Assembly: GCA_000727475.1 (NCBI GenBank)
Contig: KL647313.1
Coordinates: 1,743,088 to 1,807,087, forward strand
Source of the DNA: Sarcocystis neurona
Lineage: Eukaryota > Apicomplexa > Conoidasida > Eucoccidiorida > Sarcocystidae
Length of the DNA stretch: 64,000 nt
Direction of reading: 5' to 3'
Part shown: in pieces, positions 20,601 to 29,739 of the stretch
How positions within the stretch are numbered: the stretch's first letter is position 1
Layout: every line of letters begins with the position of its first letter
The notes under the pieces: model-generated
What the model was told of the DNA's origin: nothing
Seen by the model: only the letters and a program-made list of their open reading frames with translations
The model's database searches: none
Program-made: the position numbers and the translations under genes

Positions 20601-22025
20601 GTTGCAGCAGCAGCAACGGCACGAGCAAGAAGAGGAAGAAGAGCACGCAGGGGGGTCGCTGGGCGAAGACGAAAGCGGCGGCGGGGGGGACGTGGGAGGC
20701 GGGGCCGCGGGCGGGGGCGGGGGCGTAGGCCCAGCAGCAGCCGCAGGAGAGGCAGCAGCAGCAGTGCTGTTCACCCCACAGCAGCTGCAGCTGCGGCGAA
20801 GTGCCGCACGACTGCTGGGAGACACGCTGCGGCGGCTACGGGGACGGCAGCAGCAAACCGAGAACGTTGAAGTTGGTGTGCTGCTGCAGCTCAAGAAGCA
20901 TCTCATTCATCCGCAGAGCAGTCTCGAGACCGTCCTCGGTGCCGTGTGGGGAATCCTGGAGATGGGAAGCGCTGCGCGGCGTTTGATTCTGTTGCCGCTG
21001 CTGCCGCTGCTGCTTCACAGTCTCTCCCGTGCCCGCATGCACGCCGACCTGCATTTCTTTGCCCTGGTAGATCAAGGAGAGACACACACAGACAGAGAAA
21101 AGAAAGGGAGACACGGAGACAGCAGCCAGACGGGCAGAGGAACAAGCAGCAACAACAGCCAAGCAACGGAAGGGGACAGAAAGAACCATCCCGACGTAGA
21201 GAGAATCGTGCTTCATATATTCAAGTATAGATGTACGACTTGACCCCCGGATACACGTGTGTTACGCATCCATATATACATATATATATATATATTGTAC
21301 AGAGAAACGGCAGGGCTGAGAGATAAAAGTAGCTATCTGTCTATATATAGTATAGTAGAGAGAACGAGCAACACAAGAGGGAGGTAGCTATCCATCCACA
21401 TATATGTATACGTATATCCCGTGTAGTACAGGGAGACAGCAACACTGAGAGACAACGCTAGATATCCATATGTATATAATATAGCAGAGAAGAGGGGCAA
21501 CACGGAGAGAGGAAAGTAGCGGTCCACTTATATTTATGTGTTCTGGCGCTGCTGCACGTTACTGTCGCGTGCTACTGCTGACTGCTGCTGCTGTTGCCGT
21601 GCTGCTGCTGCTGTTGCCGTGCTGCTGCTGCTGTTGCCGTGCTGCTGCTGCTGCGGTTCCCGTGCTGCTGTGCTGTGCTACTGCTGCCGTGCTGTTGGGG
21701 CTGCTGACTGCTGTGCTGCTGCTGCTGCTGCATGTTACTGTGGCGTGCTGCTGCTGACTGCTGTGCTGCCGCTGCTGCTGCTGTTGCATGTGTGACGATG
21801 CAGCACACGCTGGCCATCCGAGTGGCTGGGGGTCGCCAGCGGAGGCGTCTGTTTCTGTTGCAGCAGGAGCAGCAGCAAATCAACACACTGCGCCTGCTGC
21901 TGCTGGACGAGCTGCTGCAAACACTGACGGTAATCAACAGCCGCGGCTGCTGCTGCTACTGCATCTTCGTCTGCGGGACTGGTGCTGCTGCTGCTGCTTC
22001 TTTCGTCCTGACAGGCCCATCTTAG
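2425..22025 (+). CDS. TAF6-type TFIID/SAGA subunit, multi-exon
   Basis: TAF6 pairs with TAF9 through a histone fold in TFIID and SAGA-type complexes and carries a C-terminal HEAT repeat domain; it works in RNA polymerase II initiation in the nucleus. The gene was read as exons 2425-2694, 5660-5767, 9058-12109, 14973-15066, 15749-15822, 18652-18747, 20308-21066 and 21864-21929 (or on to the TAG at 22025). Exon 1 carries the first histone-fold helices and joins in phase 0 to exon 2 as FRISQ|VIATAKKLM, matching TAF6 with no length change. Later landmarks are PRPPPVALAIHWLAVNG at 10889-10939, APRLCSALGR|EHQQFF across exons 3-4, YIPGLEQLVPCF in exon 5 and NPYLSIHAH|LHQFLLPLL across exons 6-7. Between the histone fold and the HEAT region lies a low-complexity insertion of over 800 residues (AEAA, then K/R/E-rich). 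The total is about 1,500 residues, far above the usual TAF6 size. The start ATG, exons 1-4 and exon 7 are firm. The exon 5/6 junction and the 3' end are less certain. Confidence 0.85.
4026..4180. repeat. Three-copy degenerate repeat of about 60 bp
   Basis: Copies at about 4026, 4091 and 4149 share a core of TTTACATAGAGAGAAAAG followed by TGCATGCATGT. The last two copies are nearly identical across 28 bases. TATATA tracts separate the cores. The repeat lies in intron 1 of the TAF6-like gene. Confidence 0.7.
4552..4800. repeat. Degenerate minisatellite, core GAGTATGTAGTAAGAGTGTA
   Basis: About six diverged copies of the core occur near 4555, 4588, 4634, 4679, 4732 and 4772, spaced 33-53 bases apart by TATATG runs. 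They lie in intron 1 of the TAF6-like gene. Confidence 0.65.
5660..5767 (+). CDS. TAF6-like exon 2 (histone-fold C part)
   Basis: The 36 codons lie between a pyrimidine-rich acceptor ending TTGGGCAG and the donor CCA|GTAACT. VIATAKKLMQQSARV continues the alpha-2 helix, and RLTVSDVSAAVALLKMP is the loop and alpha-3 helix, equivalent to the L-T-x-x-D-I/V motif of TAF6. Both ends are phase 0. The exon stands alone in 6 kb of TA-rich intron. Confidence 0.85.
5768..9057. other. TAF6-like intron 2
   Basis: This 3.3-kb intron holds the GATA/TATC inverted array, a TA/TG-rich stretch (7,060-8,520) and a CTG-rich stretch (8,540-9,050) that runs up to the exon 3 acceptor. The CTG stretch is open in several frames as poly-Leu, poly-Ala or poly-Cys and looks like the pyrimidine-rich intron end, not an exon. 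Confidence 0.6.
5976..7056. repeat. Head-to-head GATA and TATC arrays (inverted microsatellite)
   Basis: From about 5976 to 6615 the plus strand is an imperfect TAGATAGA array of about 640 bp. After about 90 bases of unique sequence it becomes an imperfect TCTATCTATATC array from about 6707 to 7056. The arms are complementary over several hundred bases and could form a long hairpin. The array lies in intron 2 of the TAF6-like gene. Long ORFs on both strands here are repeat artefacts. Confidence 0.85.
9058..12109 (+). CDS. TAF6-like exon 3 (linker and giant low-complexity insertion)
   Basis: The exon opens after acceptor GCGTAG with PLPSYTGQSAFRF, corresponding to the P-x-Y-G...PFRF segment after the TAF6 histone fold. 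A short acidic stretch (VEDEDFL) precedes several hundred residues built from AEAA/AEVAAEE units, interrupted by the assembly gap. After the gap the Ala/Glu frame continues into EEEGEGEDVFFSDEEDG and then into PRPPPVALAIHWLAVNG, the conserved TAF6 block between the histone fold and HEAT region. A K/R/E/S-rich tail leads to APRLCSALGR at the donor CGG|GTAAAC. An internal acceptor-like TTCCTTGCAG before 12061 leaves open a small intron near 12.0 kb. Confidence 0.8.
10039..10605. other. Assembly gap of 567 N inside coding sequence
   Basis: The run of N interrupts the AEVAAEEAAA repeat of the TAF6-like exon 3. The Ala/Glu frame to the left has codons starting at positions 1 mod 3 and the Ala/Glu frame to the right at 2 mod 3. 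The written gap is a multiple of three, so it cannot be the true length if the repeat is one uninterrupted frame. Confidence 0.95.
12110..14972. other. TAF6-like intron 3 with GCATGC-rich and CAG/CTG blocks
   Basis: This 2.86-kb intron has an unusually GC-rich first part (12,110-12,960) with eight GCATGC motifs. A Q/E/K-rich open stretch follows at 13,003-13,113, then TA-rich DNA (13,240-13,520), a CAG block (13,830-14,050) and the 19-bp CTG-rich tandem array. The Q/E/K stretch follows an acceptor-like CTCGTGCAG and could be an alternative exon, but it ends in TAG with no following donor needed. Confidence 0.55.
14446..14640. repeat. 19-bp tandem repeat, about ten copies
   Basis: The unit AC(C/T)GCTTTCTGCTGCTGCT repeats with an exact 19-base step (unit starts at 14446, 14465, 14484, 14503, 14522, 14541, 14560, 14579, 14598 and 14617). 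The first three copies have ACC, the rest ACT. The period is not a multiple of three, so each unit shifts frame and all three frames cycle every 57 bases. This fits the intron position. Confidence 0.9.
14973..15066 (+). CDS. TAF6-like exon 4 (first HEAT helix)
   Basis: After acceptor TATACTTGCAG the frame reads EHQQFFAAVVEALQAAMEE, matching the helix that opens the TAF6 HEAT domain (the x-E-Q-Q-x-Y-Y position). It ends at donor AAAA|GTGTGT in phase 1. That joins exactly to the CG that begins exon 5. Confidence 0.8.
15749..15822 (+). CDS. TAF6-like exon 5 (DPGL-type HEAT helix)
   Basis: This exon encodes LKILNYIPGLEQLVPCFARLFAVE, aligning without gaps to the TAF6 segment A-L-x-x-I-x-x-D-P-G-L-x-x-x-L-P-x-F. 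The donor is either GAG|GTGGGG (ending 15822) or CTTC|GTAATT (ending 15844). The first leaves phase 0, as exon 6 needs. Confidence 0.75.
15823..18651. other. TAF6-like intron 5
   Basis: This 2.8-kb intron carries TA/TG-rich stretches, a diverged TGTCTAG-type minisatellite (17,220-17,880) and a CTG/TGC block (18,360-18,560). No additional conserved TAF6 segment is missing between exons 5 and 6, so no exon is expected here. Confidence 0.55.
17220..17880. repeat. Degenerate TGTCTAGC-type minisatellite
   Basis: Roughly every 20-30 bases a variant of TGTCTAGC(T/G)A(C/T)(A/G)TGT occurs, for example near 17,500, 17,530, 17,600, 17,640, 17,710 and 17,840. Many copies are diverged (TGTCTACC, TGTGTGGC, TGTAGCCG). 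No single period holds, so the array is old. It lies in intron 5 of the TAF6-like gene. Confidence 0.6.
18652..18747 (+). CDS. TAF6-like exon 6 (HEAT helix with NPYL)
   Basis: This exon encodes AALLLQLAAAVLSNPYL followed by SIHAH, matching TAF6 helix K-A-L-x-x-N-P-x-L. It ends at the consensus donor CAC|GTGAGT. The acceptor is the weakest call: GACGCAG (start 18652) gives phase 0, and a pyrimidine-rich alternative ending CACCGAG lies 36 bases downstream. Confidence 0.7.
18805..19380. promoter_or_regulatory. GCATGC motif cluster in intron 6
   Basis: I count 14 GCATGC sites in about 576 bases (for example near 18805, 18866, 18928, 18967, 19029, 19066, 19096, 19144, 19183, 19254, 19276 and 19375), and two more near 19623 and 19699. 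Random expectation is about 0.14. (T/C)GCATGC(A/G) is a known regulatory motif in apicomplexan promoters (called TRP-2 in Toxoplasma) and is the type of site bound by AP2-domain factors. Whether this intronic cluster works as a DNA element, as an RNA signal (UGCAUG) or not at all is inference. Confidence 0.45.
20308..21066 (+). CDS. TAF6-like exon 7 (core HEAT repeats)
   Basis: LHQFLLPLLTCLLAPLPF continues exon 6 with exactly the spacing of TAF6 (V-H-E-L-I-P-A-V-M-T-C-I-V). An insertion of about 150 residues follows (acidic E runs, then G-rich). The fold then resumes as RRSAARLLGDTLRRL, LETVLGAVWGILEMG and LILLPLLPLLLHSL, matching the R-D-F-A-A-R-L, T-x-x-G-x-x-x-G-L and L-P-x-L helices of TAF6. 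A donor CTG|GTAGAT at 21067 fits phase 0. Without it the frame runs to a stop at 21243. Confidence 0.8.
21240..21540. repeat. Four-copy degenerate repeat of 55-75 bp
   Basis: Four diverged units each pair a GTA(C/G)AGAGA...GCAACAC...GAGAGA segment with a TAGCTATC(C/T)ATC(C)ACATATAT segment. They begin near 21297, 21350, 21427 and 21482. The block lies between exons 7 and 8 of the TAF6-like gene. Confidence 0.65.
21864..21929 (+). CDS. TAF6-like exon 8 (last HEAT helix), tentative
   Basis: Between acceptor CTGTTTCTGTTGCAG and donor ACG|GTAATC, 22 codons read QEQQQINTLRLLLLDELLQTL. This helix resembles the last TAF6 HEAT helix (V-x-x-L-L-x-x-x-x-x-x-L). If not spliced, the same frame ends at TAG 22023-22025 and would be the C-terminus. 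Confidence 0.5.
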
Positions 22026-23872
22026 TGCTGCTGCTGCTGCAGCAGCATGGACGTTGTGTGTGGGGTCTGCTGCTGCTCCGTTCTTCCGGCGCCCGGGCAG
22101 GGGGGACTGCTGCTGCGCTGCTGCTCACCGTCATTCCCCGACCAAAATTTTCGCAAGAGAAGCCTGCTAAAACAGGGTGGTACTTCAATACGTGCGCCTC
22201 CTACGTACTTCTGCCATGTAATTTATCTCGGTACATACGGTGTACTTATCTGACTCTGTCCATGCGTACATATATATATATATACACGTGAGTGTGTGGG
22301 TGCACATAAGAACTGTATATGTTTCTATCTGTACATAAACAGTATATATATATATATGTGTATCTATAAATATATATGTGTCTGTGACTGCACATAAGTA
22401 TACATACAAATATATACTTACAGGTATATGTATATCTGTTTATCTGTCTATGCACCCATGAGTCTGCGGCTGCATATATGATATATATATGTTTTTTGTC
22501 TACATAAGTAATATATATATATATATTTGTATGACAATGTGACTGCGTAGCCGTATACGTGTATACATGGATATACTAATGTGTGTGTGGGTGGGGGGGG
22601 GGGTGAAAATATGTATATATATATTACACGTAGGTGTTGAGTCGTATATATGTATTTGCATACATTTCTGTGGATATGTATATATGGAGAGAAGCGCAAC
22701 AGGCGCGGTGGTATATACGTGTCTTGATGGGCAGAGACATATGTATGTGTATATGTGTGTGTGTGTGCGTAGAACTTTGTAGAAGTTGTTTGTAGCTGCG
22801 TTTTGCTGTTACGTATATGTAGGCATTTCTTCGTTATACGTCCTTCTTCTTCTTTTCCTTGGCCTGAATGTTCGTATATACGTTTGCTTATATATCTATC
22901 GACGTCTATTCATTTATATATCTAAAGAGATAAAAGCAGAGACACAGGTAGACACATTTGTTCATATATTCACTTCCCCACATATATATATATACGTATA
23001 TGTATACGTATGTAATGTTGCACTGCATACATATTGACGCAGACTTGAACGTGGATGTCTTCTTCTTTATCTATCTACCTATCTATATATATATATATAT
23101 GTATGTGCGTGCTCGTGTATATGCATATATATAATGCGTAATTATTTGTAGACGCTTGTCTGTGTATACACACGTTCATATATATAGGAGTACAAATATT
23201 TGTATATGTCCTGAGCTGTCAATACATATAAGCATACATATATATAGAGAGAGAGACATATATACGTGTATGTAAGTGTATAGGTAGATAGATAGAGGGT
23301 GGCTGTGTGTACGAATCCGTCAGTTTGTATGTGTATGTAGGTCTATGTATATATAAATATACATAGAGGGAGACACATATATTATATGTACAGCGTGTCT
23401 ACATCCACAAGTCCTTGTGTCTACAGGTCTATAAAAATTTAGAGAAGTACGTGTCTAGGTCCGTGTCTATACGTATGTGCATGCATATATATTAAGAGAG
23501 ATACATATCCTTACACAACGGCATACTGCCCACCATATATCTACATACATGTCCGTCTACACATATATATAGAGAGAGCGATGCATCTATGAATGAATAC
23601 AGATGTATATATACGTAGATAGCGGAAATGAATAGAGATAGATAGAAGTGCAGCAACTAGATGGTGTCTCTGCATGTGTTGTGTACATATCTGTCTGTCT
23701 GTGTACTACGTCTACACATACGTATATACGAGGACACACTATTTATATACGTGCATATTCGTCTTCTCCCAGACGTGTGTAACATCCAAAGAAGGGAGGG
23801 GAAGCGACGAGAAGAGACAGCAGCAAATAAGTGTACGTGTGTGTGCGTCGGTTGGTTTGCTGGTCGCCGCAG
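22026..23872. other. TA/TG-rich stretch without recognisable gene
   Basis: After a short CTG-rich remainder to about 22,130 and a unique island at 22,130-22,260, this stretch is TATATA/TGTGTA low complexity with scattered GATA-type runs. ORFs on both strands read as I/Y/V/C-rich repeat translations. No exon was supported. Confidence 0.6.
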
Positions 23873-26800
23873 GGATATTTATATGAAGAACTGAGCTGCC
23901 AGCTAGCAGCAGCAGATACGCAGAGCCAACTTCTGCCGTTTGTCGAAGGAGGAACAGCAGCTGCTGCTCTGTTCAGCGGGTCTTCTTCGTCGTCTGCAGA
24001 GGACGGTAATGGCAGCAGTTTCATCCCCGCGAAACGGCAGCACATTCGTCTCCTCGCTGTGGATACGTGTGTGTCTACAAACCCGCCTGTGCCCTCCCAC
24101 AAGCCCACACAAATGTATATATTGATATGTATATGGAGGGGAGGGTGTTGGATTCCCGTCTTTGTAGACATGTGCATGCGCGCCTACACATACATATATA
24201 TGTGTATAGATGTGTGTAGCTCGAAGCTACGCATACAAAGCTGCCTGTACATATATGTGCAGGTGTGTATTCACATGCGTAGATGAAGAAGTCTCTGTTC
24301 TCTTGGTGTAGGTGCGATAGGTGTATAAAAGGCTTCATAAGGACGTGCGTATAGGCCTATATATGTGAATGTATGTATATATAATATACGTAGACAAACT
24401 CGCTTTATATGCAAATGCATATACACACATATATCCACCGTCCTCCGTCACTCTTTTTTCGGTATACACGTCTGTCAGTCCGTGTATATGTTGTATATGT
24501 GTGACGCGCATATATAAGAGTGACATATAAACATGGGCGTCGAGGCCTACATACATAGATATATAAATGTCTAACATATATATGTGTATATGTGTGACTT
24601 ATCGTGGGCAGAGGGGGAAGTGCGGGACGTGGATATACGCGTGGAAGGGCGAGGAGTTCAAAAGTGGAGGAAATATGTAGGCGCGGTGTTAACATGTGCG
24701 AGTGGCTATTGCCGCGGAAGACTGCCTTCTATATGGAGAGATATGTGTGTCTACTGATGCATGCCCCACCTATCAAATATGCTTATTCTGCCTGAGAAAA
24801 ACGAAATCACACCCGTCCTTCCCCTATATGTATGTGTGTGTATGTTTTATGTATGTATGCACATGTTCGTATACATACATATATATTTATATGTGCATAT
24901 GTAAGTGGACTGGTGGCTGATATGTGAGGAGGAGGAATGCTGCTGGTGTAGTCGTAGTCCGTTGTCTTGTGCATGCAGATGTGGGAAACGTCTTTCGTCT
25001 TTGAAAATCTCCTCATACCTTCAAATATTCAAGAACCAACGCACTTTTTCGTTCCATCCACATATACGTATACACACATACATATATATATATATATCTA
25101 TGCGTACGTGTGGCCACATATTCTCGCTCTCTCTGTATATATATATATATATGTATATATACATGTGTACGTAGTGTCCGTGTACGTATATATGTGTATA
25201 TATATATATGTATGCATATGTATATGTACGTATATATATACATGCGTATTCGCCCTCTCTCTCTGTATGTATATATGAAGTGTCATTTATGTATACGTAT
25301 GTCTATGCATGCAAGAATGCTGGTATTATATTTCTGTTGTGGTGCGTACTACATATATATGTACGTTACGGTGGTAGTATCCGGAAGCAGATTCGCGCGT
25401 TGAGGAATTCAAGGCAACGTTTCTTTTTGTTTTCTTCTCTTCAGCCCTGCTGCAGCTGTTCCGGGTCCTTCACGACGAAGACCTTTCACTGAATGAGACG
25501 TGGGTTCCGCTGATTGCTGCTGCTCTCGACCGTCTGTACGAGTCGCCGTCCTTCGCCGCTGCTGCTCCTTCTGCCGCTGCCGCTCCTCCTGTTTCTTCTG
25601 CTGCTGCTGAAGACGAGGAGGAGGAGGAGAAGGGCAGGACGCACGCAGTGCTGCAGACGACGGTTGCGACTGTAGTCGAAAATTTGGAACGCATGCACGT
25701 GACCCTCGCGGCTGCTGCGACGGCGGCGCATCCCTCGTCAACGGGGGGGGGCACTGCTGCTGCGTCATTGTCTGCTTCTGCCGCCGCCGTACCTGCTTCT
25801 GGTGCTGCTGCTGCCGCTGCTGCTGCGCCTCCTCTTCCGCCTGCGGCTTCTGCTGCTGCCTCTGTGCCGTGGAAGCGCTGCAAAGCGGAGGGTCTCAGCA
25901 CTTCGACGACACCTTCCACGAGCAGCAGCAGCAGGGCGACGCGCGACGAGGAGCATTTTCCTTCGTTTCTCATCGCGTGGAATATTTGATGTGCTTCTTC
26001 ACAGGAATTACGTCGACCTTTTGGCCGGTGCATATATCACACAGAATCACACAACCCCACGTGCGTCTGTTTACAAGAAAGAGGTAGAAAAAGTCGCATG
26101 TGTTAACCTCCCCGTCCTCCGTCACCCGGGCATGGGGACGGGACGGACATCTTCGGAGGCACAAGGGCGTATCTACCCACAGCGTTATATGTCCATACTA
26201 ACTGTATGCGAGAAGTCATTTCTTATCTTCCATGTAAAATTTAATGGCACCAGGACGCGACATATGTATATATATATGTATGTATACGGATGTAAGGAGT
26301 ACGGCCTCCATGTGTGCATCTCATTCATGATATATATATATATATCTTTCACCGTTACGCGCTACATGTATTTGTGTCTTCTGTAGTGCATATTTATATA
26401 TGTATATATATACACATGTAATCGCGCATACAATTGCTAGCATTTGTGTAGAATAAATAGAAGAGTACGTACCTGGATATGTGTACGTGTACGTGGGTGA
26501 GCAGCGAGCTCCCCCCAGCACTGCACGTGCGTCTGTATTAGAGCACCCACATAAACACATATAAATTTGTTCTCATATAGAACACTTGTGTCTCTAAGAC
26601 TGTGTTTCTGTGCTCTTCTGTATACAAAGATACATATATGTGTATATATGTATACGTATGTGTACGAGAAACAAATGCGTCATCTATCGACTGTCTCTCT
26701 GCGTGTGTACAAGGCGGTACATATGGAAGTGTGTATTTCACGGTGAGATTCTCACCCTGACCGACGGTTGTATAAAGAGACTACAATACCTGAATGCGTA

Positions 26801-29739
26801 TGTGAGAGATGATCTATTTGAATTCTCGCGCGGAGACGGGCGGGGGCGCATGCATGCACTGTCGCCCCGCTGTCTTCCTTCCCTCGTCTGTGAACAACCC
26901 GCCATCGTTACGACACCAGTCGCAGTGCAGCTGCAGCTGCTCTCCCGGGCATCTTCAAACAGACACGACGAAAAAAGTATGTGACAAGAACGAAGGCAGA
27001 GAAGGAAGGAGAAGAGCAACATCAGTCACTACGTGCGTCCCCTTAGATGTGTACGTATGTGGCTGTATACGGAGATTGGTGGCAGCAGTGGAACAGGAGC
27101 AGCAGCGGCAGCACGTCCCCCACAGAGAGAACTAACAGTCACACAGGGCGATACAAATGTAGAGGTGTGTAGTACTTGCTGCGCCTCTCATGAGACAACG
27201 GTACTCGAAAACATGCCCCGAGTACGTACGTATACGCCTGGTGAAGATTGCCGTCCTTCATCCTCGAGCTTCTATGAGAGCACGAACTAGTGTGCAGTCA
27301 GTCGGTGCAGTCGCATTCTCTCACGTAGGAGCACCATGTTTTCCAGGTCTGCCTGAGTGAACAACAGCGTATACTCCACGCGAGTTGCGGGAGTGCTCAA
27401 GCAAACAGAAAAGTAATGATGTGAAATGCTCGTACAAGCAGAAAAGACAACAAAACTCGCACGCGCGCACGAACACTCTTCGTGGGTATGTGTGTACTGC
27501 GTATGAACGAACTCCAGGTTTTTCTTGAGAGAGTGTGAGAGCAGCCGCTAGACGCGCACGCAGAAGAAGCCTAGATAAATCCGCCGCAAGGAGACAGAAG
27601 CCGCATACAGAAGACCGGCTTCGCTTTATCCATGTGGAGCGCCCCCACTCGAAGAACTGCTGAGGACGCCCCGCGTCGTGGGCCGCGGGTGTACACACGG
27701 CCCTGCATCTCTCTGAGTTCCACGGATGCAAATTTTTTTGCGTTCGTGGGCGTGCGAATATGTATGAAGCGTCGTGGATGTACCCGTCATACACACAGAT
27801 ATGGTCATCGTACACAGGAGAAGCACATACATATGCATGGGCGCAGCACGCCTCCGTGAGACGCATGCATGCAGGAAGTGCAGCTGCACGCTAGCGTGAT
27901 GAATAGGCGTACAAATTGGGTGCTATAATCAGCAGCAGAGATGCTGCTCGCAGGCTGCACAGCGTCTAAAGAAACGCCAGTGTCCTGCCGTTTACTGTTG
28001 CAGGGAAGGTGTCTGCGCTGCTGCTTCAGCTGTCTAGAGTGGCTGGGCATGCTGCTGCTGCTGTTCAAGCGTACATGACTTTTGTGAGTGCTGTTGGTGC
28101 AGTCGAGCAGCTTCTTATGCAGCTCCGGCTGTTGCAGCTTTGCCTCGATTACGAAGTGGCAGTACATTTGCTGCGGAAGCCTTGCCTGTGCGTGCTGGTA
28201 CTGCTGCAGCAGCCTTGGACGGCCTGTACGTGCTGCTGCTGCTGCTGCTGCGGCGGCACAGACTGGGGGGTGTCCGCTGATGCTGCTTGTCTCACTAGAA
28301 TGTGTGTGCTGCTGCTGTTGACACACCGGCGGACCATACTGAAGACGCGTATAGGCTCTGCTGCTGATGCAGCTGCTCACACCAAGACTGCTGCTGCGTG
28401 CGCCGCCTCACGCGGAAACTGTTTCTGAGTTTAGCATATCTGTATGGGGTGTAGCTGTCGTTGCGACGGAAGGGGGCTGTCCCTGCTCCCACCGCAGCGC
28501 TTCAAAAAGGCGGTGTGTTGCAGACTCCGACGCAGGATTCGGCAATGCTGCTGCGCCTGTCCTCAGGAAATTTCTTCGACCCGCGACTGTTGCGGGCGTG
28601 CTAGCCATGCGTAGTAGTATTTACTGCATAAATATGTACTGCTGCAGGTGTTGCTGCAGCAACATCCGTGAAGTGGCTGCCCTTGCTGTCGTGCCGCGGC
28701 CGCGACGTCGTGCTGCTGAAGACAGAGACAGAAGCGCCAGTCTTCTTAAATGTACGCGGCCATATGCATGTGGGTTTGTACTGTTATATTTCTACATGTG
28801 TATTCGACACGTGTTCGAGAGGAAAACGGAGAAGAAATAAGTAGGTTGATGTCAGAGAGGTCTTGAGCACTAGGCTGTTACGTACCCCGGAAAGACCTAG
28901 TGTAAACTACCGAACCGATCAGCAACCAGCTGTACGTACGGAAATGTCGCTGCACCTACGGACGCTACCTTTGCATCCAGCTTATTCCAGTACTCACCCG
29001 TCCCTGTGGCCTCTACCTAGATATACATATTTATATATATATATACGTATATATGTACACACGTAGAGGAAGGTGGTTATACATACACATACGCACACGA
29101 AGGTAGTTACAGCTGTGACTGTGTAGGCGTGTTGCAGACTCGAAGCGTGTGCTCTTGGCGGTGGAAGTGGCACCCGCGTTTGCGGCGACACGTCTCTTGC
29201 TGCGGCGAAGTTCTGCGCGCAGTCGCTGTGGAAGACGTGTCACGCGAGTGCAACCGGCTGTCGCTGCACCCGCTGCTGCAGCCTTTGCTGCTATCGTTAC
29301 TGCTGTTGCTGTTGCTGCCGCGGGGGCTACAGGTCACTCTATTGCCCAAGGCCCTCGGCTGCTACTCTTGCTGCTGTCGCTCGCCAGCAGGACTAAATGG
29401 TCCTGTCGCTTGTTGCTGCTGCTGTTGCTGCTGCTGCCACCAAGGCTTCCTCATCCTTTCTGCACACCTCTAACATGCAAAACAATGTCGCAGTGCCTGC
29501 TGTCGCTGCTGCCGCGACCGGTACGCGCATGCAACGACGACGTCTGCGCAGTCCCACGCTTCCCCGTATGCAGCTCACGCACGCGTTCTTTCCCTGCTGC
29601 AGGCAACGCTGCTGCTTTTTTTCCTTCCTCGCTCAAAAACAACTCATGCGGCTCTGTGTGTGTGCATGTGCGGCTGCTTCTACAAGTGTTGTTGCAGTTC
29701 TTGCTGTGCTGCTCCTCTGGGCTCAACCCAGTTTCTTGA
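23873..29739 (+). CDS. Unidentified multi-exon helical protein (or 3' part of the TAF6-like gene)
   Basis: I do not recognise this product. Exon-like segments with plausible splice sites are 23873-24005, 25445-25976, 26005-26083, 26748-26976, 28004-28225, 28498-28597, 28660-28751 and from 29138 onward. They give non-repetitive, amphipathic protein: GYLYEELSCQLAAADTQSQL, LLQLFRVLHDEDLSLNETWV, FPSFLIA|NYVDLLAGAYITQ, ILTLTDGCIKRLQYLNAYVR, KVSALLLQLSRVAGHAAAAV, VLQTPTQDSAMLLRLSSGNF with FFDPRLLR, and KRVLLAVEVAPAFAATRLLL. Notable donors are GACG|GTAATG and AAAAAA|GTATGT; the acceptor TTTTCTTCTCTTCAG before 25445 is strong. All joins keep frame, but I chose sites partly for phase, so that is weak proof. 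An Ala/Ser/Pro-rich insertion fills 25,550-25,930. The last segment stays open to a stop at 29739 and probably ends earlier. The first segment joins exon 8 of the TAF6-like gene in phase 0, so one long gene is possible. Confidence 0.45.
25445..25976 (+). CDS. Exon of unidentified gene (LLQLFRVLHDED segment)
   Basis: This is the clearest segment of the unidentified chain. A long pyrimidine tract and CAG acceptor precede LLQLFRVLHDEDLSLNETWV and PLIAAALDRLYESPS. An Ala/Ser/Pro and acidic insertion follows, then TVATVVENLERMHV and EEHFPSFLIA. Donor CATCGC|GTGGAA would join it in phase 2 to NYVDLLAGAYITQ at 26005. Without splicing the frame ends at 25989. A weak similarity in shape to CCT- or HEAT-like helical domains is not enough to name it. 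Confidence 0.5.
28004..28225 (+). CDS. Exon of unidentified gene (KVSALLLQLSRVAG segment)
   Basis: The acceptor TTTACTGTTGCAG is followed by 73 codons of strongly helical sequence: KVSALLLQLSRVAG, YMTFVSAVGAVEQLLMQL and LCLDYEVAVHLLRKP. It ends at donor CCT|GTACGT. A GTGAGT near 28083 looks like a donor, but using it would leave an implausible 19-base intron and break the frame. Confidence 0.45.

Noticed and set aside
23041..23660. Possible satellite or CRISPR-like array
   Set aside because: Only TATATA/GATA low complexity; no repeat-spacer regularity, and the organism is eukaryotic.
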